DNA of 64,000 nucleotides, from NCBI GenBank assembly GCA_009733575.1, contig ML769430.1:186001-250000 (forward strand), given 5' to 3'. Numbering within the stretch: the stretch's first letter is position 1; each line of letters opens with the position of its first letter. Both the position numbers and the translations under genes were made by a program. Below the pieces are notes generated by a model. It saw only the letters and a program-made list of their open reading frames with translations. It made no database searches and had not been told where the DNA came from. Positions 58,401 to 64,000 of this stretch are shown one piece after another. This DNA is from Gymnopus androsaceus JB14 (lineage: Eukaryota; Basidiomycota; Agaricomycetes; Agaricales; Omphalotaceae).

Positions 58401-59394
58401 CTAAAAAACATACGGAACCAACGCATACGGCACTCTCTCAGCCCACCGTCTCCATTGATCGCCAAATTCATTGAGGAGAATAGTATCCTCCGTCCGTATG
58501 CGCCTGACTATAAAATACCGCGCTGGAGGGAGGAAACGTTCAGAATCAGTTCGTCATATCATAAAGAAAGCGGGAAGCAACGGGGAAGGACGAAGGAACA
58601 AAGGAGGGAATGAATGAAGAGCATATTAAACTTGAACGCACCGACCGCAGCGCATCCCATAGCCAAACCAGCCAGCAGAACCTTACCCCGAACCCCGAGT
58701 ACAAAAGTGTCACCCAAGAAAACTTGTCGTGTACAAGAGTACGGAGATCCACTTTGCCAAATAAATATTCCAGCATACATCATGAGTATGCCGGAGTATG
58801 AAGGGTGTCTAATGCCATATATTAGTATCACTCTTAGTGTTCACTTCACTTGACTGAAAGGGAACCATACCTGACCACTCCATATGCACCCCGAGTGATT
58901 AATTTATGATCCTTTTGCACGGAGACTTCAAAGGTAAACAGCTTTCCTAGAGCTCGAAAACAGGACCAACGCAATACCCCGCCAGAGATGATTAGGGTGG
59001 TGCCTGTGAGAAGCCATGCATTTGCGTTCATATGTCTTGGAACCCTTGCTTGTTGAGAATTCGAATACATCCACGACGACTGAGCCACGTCGAGTCGGGA
59101 CAGGATACCTGCAACCTCTGTTATCCCGAATATCCAGATAACGGTCTACAGGCCCAAAATTCAGATCTATATTAGTAGTCCGAAAAGGTTAGGAAAACAT
59201 ACTTTGGCCAACCACGGGAGCATGGATCGGGACAACATTTTATCCAACCAGCCTATGTACGGACGCACTACTGCATGTTCCGGAGGTGGATTCGGAGGTG
59301 TTACGGCTTTGTGATGAGTAAATAGCGCGACAATTATCATGGAAATCGACAGAACAGAGTCAGTGGTCATGGGTATGGCAGAGTTTATAGGCAT
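58401..59394 (-). CDS. ICMT-like membrane methyltransferase, copy A
   Basis: Resembles isoprenylcysteine carboxyl methyltransferase (Ste14/ICMT-PEMT superfamily), which methylates C-terminal prenylcysteines at the ER; fungal paralogues may act on other substrates. Exon 1 (start 59394 or 59370) gives IIVALFTHHKAVTPPNPPPE, PYIGWLDKMLSR. Exon 2: VIWIFGITEVAGILSRLDV, MNANAWLLTGTTLIISGGVL, LGKLFTFEVSVQKDHKLITR with GAYGVVR. Exon 3: the SAM-site landmark HPSYSGILMMYAGIFIW. The last exon has RRIRTEDTILLNEFGDQW and ends VPYALVPYVF at 58401. Four short introns. It is a tandem duplicate of 59888-60931 and no damage was seen. Confidence 0.75.
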
Positions 59395-59887
59395 GGAGCT
59401 TGAGGCTACTCTCGTAGATGGGAGGATCGAGGGTCTGTGCAAAGGCTTTTACACCGCATCCTATATTAGTGCAATACTCGTCAATTATAGATGATGGAAG
59501 AAGTGGCCAACCTTTCGAGCACTGAACGTGAACCGAGGTCAACCTATTTCATGAGCCTAATTTCCCACTGTCTTCGGCGTTCAAGTGGCCCAATATACGT
59601 TGAAGCTAATGAGATTCGAGCAATCGATGAAAGGTTGCAGACTTGACGAGCGCGAGATAAGCCAGAGCGACCATTACAGTCATGGATTCGAAGATATACC
59701 TTGGTCACCGAGTAGAGACAAACTTCAAAAAGACGCCAGCTTCGGCCGGATCGGCATTCTGGCCTAGCGCCGCGGGCGCCTACCTGAACTTGAAAACTTG
59801 AAAAGTAATCTTCGAACCAGACCGAGACTAAGTAGTACATGTACACTACATTATACATACACCGGCATATAGTCTAATGCATACATA

Positions 59888-60931
59888 TCAAAGAACATAC
59901 GGAACCAACGCATATGGCACCTTCTCTACCCACCGTCTCCATTCATCCCCAAATTCGTTGAATAAGAGTGTATCCTCCGCGCGTATGCGTTTGACTGTGC
60001 CGTGCACTGTGTTTATGTTAGTTCACCAGTCCACCAGCCATAAAATCAACCAATTGGAGCCACAAGGCAAGTTTGATAATGGGAGGGAAAGACCAAGAAA
60101 AAAAAAAGAGGCGATGAATCGTTAACGCACATAGCATGACCGACCACACAACATAGCTAATCACCATCATCTTCCCCCATACTCCGAATCCAGATCCAAA
60201 ATGGCTAGTACTATCCCCGGATCCCAAAAGCATTTGTCGTGTGCAAGAATATGGCGAGCCTCCTTGCCAAATGAATATTCCAGTGTATACCACGAACATG
60301 CCGGAGTATGCTGGGTGTCTAATGGCGTGCACGCACAGTAATAAACATGGTAACATGTATCAGTAGCGAAGCCCAATTGCAAAGGCTGAGTTCATACCTT
60401 ACGATTCCATAAACACCACTCGTAATCAATTTATGATTCCTCTGCACAGAGACCTCAAAGGTAAACAGCCTTCCCAGAGTTCGATAACAGCTCCAACGCA
60501 ATGTTCCTCCGAGAATGATGAAGGTAGTTCCTAAGAGAAGCCATGCGTTCATATGCGTTGTACCCTCAAGCTGGATGTCATCTGGGCAGTTTGGGATGCA
60601 TCCGCCCTGCGTCGAGATAGCGCGTCAGCTGGAAGAGGATACCAGCAACCTCTGCTACCCCAACTATCCAGATGACAATCTATGTAAAACGAGTTAATTT
60701 AGATTTCATGTATGAAATGAACATAGATTAAAATACCTTTTGAACGACAGTCGGGAGACTCATCCATCGGCATAACGTTTTATCTACCCAGCCTATGTAA
60801 CGACGTTCTGCAGATGTCGGGGGCGGATTTGGAGGCGTCAATGCTTTGTGATGGATGAGTAGGGCAAAGGTTATTAGGAGAATTGCAAGAGCAGAGTCGT
60901 AGCCTGAGGCCATGATCTCGATACGATTCAA
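59888..60931 (-). CDS. ICMT-like membrane methyltransferase, copy B
   Basis: Tandem paralogue of 58401-59394 with the same exon plan. Start 60931 or 60913 (MASGYDSALAILLITFALLI, HHKALTPPNPPP, RRYIGWVDKTLCRW). Then IVIWIVGVAEVAGILFQLT, MNAWLLLGTTFIILGGTLRW, LFTFEVSVQRNHKLITSGVY, HPAYSGMFVVYTGIFIWQGG, and RIRAEDTLLFNEFGDEWRRW ending VPYALVPYVL. Near 60590 the frame needs a +1 correction in a C run (CTGCCCAGATGAC; one C fewer restores LPDDIQLEGTTHMNAWLL). Copy A has no such break, so an extra base or recent damage are both possible. An internal linker of about 25 residues is longer than in copy A. Confidence 0.68.
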
Positions 60932-62588
60932 GCACCAGTCACGGACGGGGGCTCACTACGGAAATTTCACATTTTTTGTACCCTCGATATAAAGAGTATT
61001 CGACCTTGCAACCCGAGAGCGTACTAATGTGATGATGGTCGGTCTATAAGCCAAAGACCGGAATTGACCTACCTATAAACCAAGAATGACGCACATGCAA
61101 GATATCAGCCGTAGGAAGACATCTACCTGTTCTCTGGGTTTTTCTTTCCTTAAAACTTTTGAGTAAAGCTAGCCTCCTCCGGCGAAAAGGAATACCGGTA
61201 TAGTCCAAAGTTGGGCCTGTGGCAATGCACTAGTTAAGTAAATAGATGAATTCGGTCAGAGTAATAAAGGGATAGCCTCGACTCTCGAGCTTGAACGAAT
61301 CGGATAGAGAGAGATTCAGGAGAGACGCCCAGCAAGCGCCCTGGATTGCAAGTTTTAGCGCCAATCGCCAACCGTTTCATTTTCACTTGCACAATGCTTT
61401 CACTGTCTCGAAACAATTCTCATCCACTCGGAACTGAACACCGCAAAAACCGCTATGTTTAGACTCTGGCTGGAATAAACCGGTGCTCTTCATCTTTTGT
61501 AGTAGCGTAAATTACCTTACTTTGAAAGGTATCAGATCTCTCAGATAAGGCTCAAGGAAAACCACAGCTCAATCTTGTATTCAAATGTTAGAATTTGGGG
61601 CCTTCAAGATTAGGCTAGAGCAGTGGAACGAGATAGATCGTATTCTGGACATAGTGCGTTCTTTCATTCCGTCAACTGATGACCATTGAATAAAATTCTT
61701 TTTAGATGCACACAATGATGAGGTCCTTTTTCTTCAAGTTCATGCCGATATATTCGTTCAGTTACTGGGTGCGATAGGCAAGTCTTACATATAAACCCTA
61801 TCATGTCCCATGACTGTTTTGACAGACTCTCCGCATACTTTTTAGGCCTCTCAGCCATGAAACCCGATGCTCTCAGTGCTCGAAATATAAACTTGTTTCA
61901 AGTAACTCCGGGAAATTATTAAAGATGCTTAGCCTTGGATAACGAAAGATGGCAGTTGGGGCGGTCCTACTGTGCGTGTATTTTCGTCGTTCTCGGTTTG
62001 TATTACTTTATAATGCTATCCGTAACATCTCTGTCATCATTCAGAATCGAAACCCAAACGGCAAGCAAGACACGCCTATCTATTCTTTGCTTTCAACCAG
62101 GAAGTCTGCATGGTTGGTAACTCGATCGGCGACTAGCACGTTTAACAAGACTTTTAGGAGCTAGATTTCACGCAAGCTTCACGTGCAGTTATGCATTATC
62201 GACGAAGTGAGTGAGTTGGCTGTTTCCTAGCCCTAAAATGCGACTTAGCATCGTGTAGCTTTCATTCAACTCTATGGCCTGCGACTACTGCGCCTATTAA
62301 GCACCATCTTGATCGATCTCCTACTATATGGCCTTGTGCAAACGGTGTATACCTCATGTCAGTAGCGCGCTTCCAACGTTTCTACAACTTATGAAAGCTC
62401 GTTTTTCGACATTAGGTTCACCATACCCCCGCCTAGTGCTAGTGGATCTTTTCCCTTCAAACCTGCCCATTGAACCTGCAGAATCTAGTCGTAACGTTTG
62501 CATCGATATCGCATCGTAAGCTCCAGTACTGAACTTCTCCGCATTCGAACTGACCAGTATTTCCTTAGACTTCTTATCGTAATCTCTA
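60932..62588. other. Intergenic, no gene
   Basis: About 1.65 kb between divergent genes, so it should contain the promoters of ICMT-like copy B and the IRG-like GTPase. The short frames near 61664-62164 show no motifs. No repeat or RNA gene was seen. Confidence 0.4.
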
Positions 62589-64000
62589 ATGGGTAGCAAA
62601 CAGTCTAAAGCAGCCAAAGCTTCCGTCGATGAGGTCAACGAACGGTCCATCCTTCGCAATCCCGTGGTGCAGGCGATGGAAAAGAAATATCGAGAGGACC
62701 TCGAGAACGTCCACAAGTCCGCCGAAAAGCGTGCTGAAGCCGACGAAAATCTCCGATCTCGCCAAGAAAAACAGCACCACAAGAACCTCGTTGCTCTACA
62801 GTCACAGCTAGACCACGAAGCCCAAGCCCGCAAAGCTGCCGACGAACTTCGCAGGGAAGCGGATGCCAAGCGCGCTGCCGCAGAGGAAGAGGCTAGGGAG
62901 CATGCTAGACGGGCGGAGAAGGCTCAGAAGGATAGAGATGATGCTGCCCGTGCTGCCGAGAAGGCTAGAAAGACGATGGAAGAAGCAGAGGATCGAGCCC
63001 AGAGTGAACGTCAGGCGAGGGATGAGGCGGAGGTGGAGAGGAGGAACGCCGTTTTATCTGCCGAGGACTTTCGGGAGCGGGAACGATCTGCGAGGGAGGC
63101 GGCTCTGAACGCGGAAGCTGCCAGGGAGAAGTTTGAGAGGCTCGAGGAGACCGCGAGGGTCAAGAACGAGGAGGCTGAGGAGCAGTTGAAGGAAAGCAGA
63201 ACCGAGAAGGAGAAGATGGAAAAAGAGCTTGCAAAGACTCGCAGGCGGGAGGCTCAGCTGGCTGATCTTCAACCTGTTACCATGCCTACACAAGCCGAGT
63301 GGGAACAGTGTAAGCGGGATCGCCAATATACCGAGGGGCGGCTGCACATTGCTATTGCTGGAGTGGCAGGGAGTGGGAAAAGCTCGTTGATTAACGCGTT
63401 CAGAGGAATAAGCAAAGGCACCGCTAATGCTGCTGATACCGGGGTCGTCGAGACCACGCGTCATATTGGCCGATACGAAGACCCCCATCCTGACCGGTGA
63501 GTTTTCCTTTATTCTTGGCTCTCATATACTCAACGACCGTAGGCAAAAATTTACATGGTTTGATATTCCTGGTGCCGGAACGGTAAACGTCAGTAACTCA
63601 AATTATTTCGTCAAGCAGGTTCGTGTTTATCTCCGTAACAAGACAAGCTTGCTAATTGAAGCAGGGCTTATTCATATTTGACGCCATCATCGTCCTCTTT
63701 GACTCTCGTTTCGTTGATACGGATATCACGATTTTGGAGAATTGTAAAAAATTCAACATCCCTGCGTTTATCGTTAGGAGCAAGTCAGACGAGCACTGTG
63801 AAGGCAATAGCTGATGAGATGAGGGAGGCGTTGGATGAGGATGAAAGTGAGGATGAGGAGGATGTGAGGTCGAAGGAGCGAGAGATGCGGAGGACGAGAA
63901 TTGATGTGGATGCCAAAGCGCAGTATATCTCTCTTACTCGGCAAAATGTCAAGGAGAATCTGAAGAAGGCGGGGCTTGACGAAGAGCAAAAGGTGTATTT
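62589..64000 (+). CDS. IRG-like (interferon-inducible-type) GTPase, 3' cut
   Basis: Predicted dynamin-like/IRG-type GTPase. Exons 62589..63496, 63543..63618 and 63665 onward, with two 46-nt introns. The N-terminus MGSKQSK fits an N-myristoylation site (Gly2, Ser6). Residues 30-235 form a very charged Glu/Arg/Ala coiled coil (EEAREHARRAEKAQKDRDDA). The G domain follows: P-loop IAIAGVAGSGKSSLINAFRG, a switch with DTGVVETTR, G3 FDIPGAGT, and SKSD as the G4 guanine motif. At 63797 one extra T breaks the frame after SKSDEH. Dropping it gives VKAIADEMREALDEDESEDE and then TRQNVKENLKKAGLDEEQKV, the expected IRG continuation. The gene runs off the window. In animals IRGs attack pathogen-containing vacuoles; the fungal role is unknown. 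Confidence 0.8.

Overview
The window looks like nuclear DNA of a filamentous basidiomycete, most likely an agaricomycete (mushroom-forming fungus). The signs are very short introns (about 43-70 nt), F-box pseudogenes of the agaricomycete type, two DUF6534-type membrane proteins, a GSTFuA-like glutathione transferase pair, an AAA+ ATPase with a DUF7025-like N-terminus and an IRG-like GTPase. There is also a nuclear tRNA-Ser with an intron. No virus, plasmid or CRISPR signal was seen. Most genes are split into many exons, so I rebuilt the gene models by hand from splice sites, phase and family similarity.

Layout. 0.4-13 kb is ordinary gene-dense DNA: two broken F-box genes, a small hypothetical gene, an arrestin-like gene, the RAI1/DXO decapping nuclease and a Whi5-like regulator. 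14.6-16.4 kb holds a DNA element with 60-bp inverted ends. A DUF6534 membrane protein follows (16.8-18.2 kb). 18.3-25 kb is A+T-rich, repeat-rich and nearly gene-free, with a Tc1/mariner (pogo-like) element flanked by TA. 25-44 kb carries a likely secondary-metabolite island: flavin-dependent halogenase (25.3-27.6), a second DUF6534 protein on the minus strand (30.9-33.2), a salicylate-hydroxylase-like FAD monooxygenase (34.6-36.3), a COMT-type O-methyltransferase (39.8-41.7) and a decayed reductase (42.7-43.7). Nested transposons and CTATGG-rich repeats separate these genes. 44-50 kb is housekeeping DNA: ATP synthase subunit g, tRNA-Ser(UGA), the AAA+ ATPase and a 7TM-like protein. 50.9-61 kb holds a cytochrome P450, a GST pair (one decayed) and two tandem ICMT-like membrane methyltransferases. 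The right edge cuts an IRG-like GTPase.

How the genes may work together. The halogenase, FAD monooxygenase and O-methyltransferase could together make a chlorinated, methoxylated aromatic. The P450 and GSTs farther right could oxidise or detoxify related compounds. The halogenase and monooxygenase share a conserved block about 700-850 bp upstream of their start codons, which suggests co-regulation. No scaffold-forming enzyme (PKS, NRPS or terpene cyclase) is visible, so the aromatic substrate would have to come from elsewhere. The product is inference.

Quality caution. Many otherwise clean genes are broken by single-base shifts, mostly one extra base, often in homopolymers. These may be insertion-type sequencing errors rather than decay; I flag them gene by gene.
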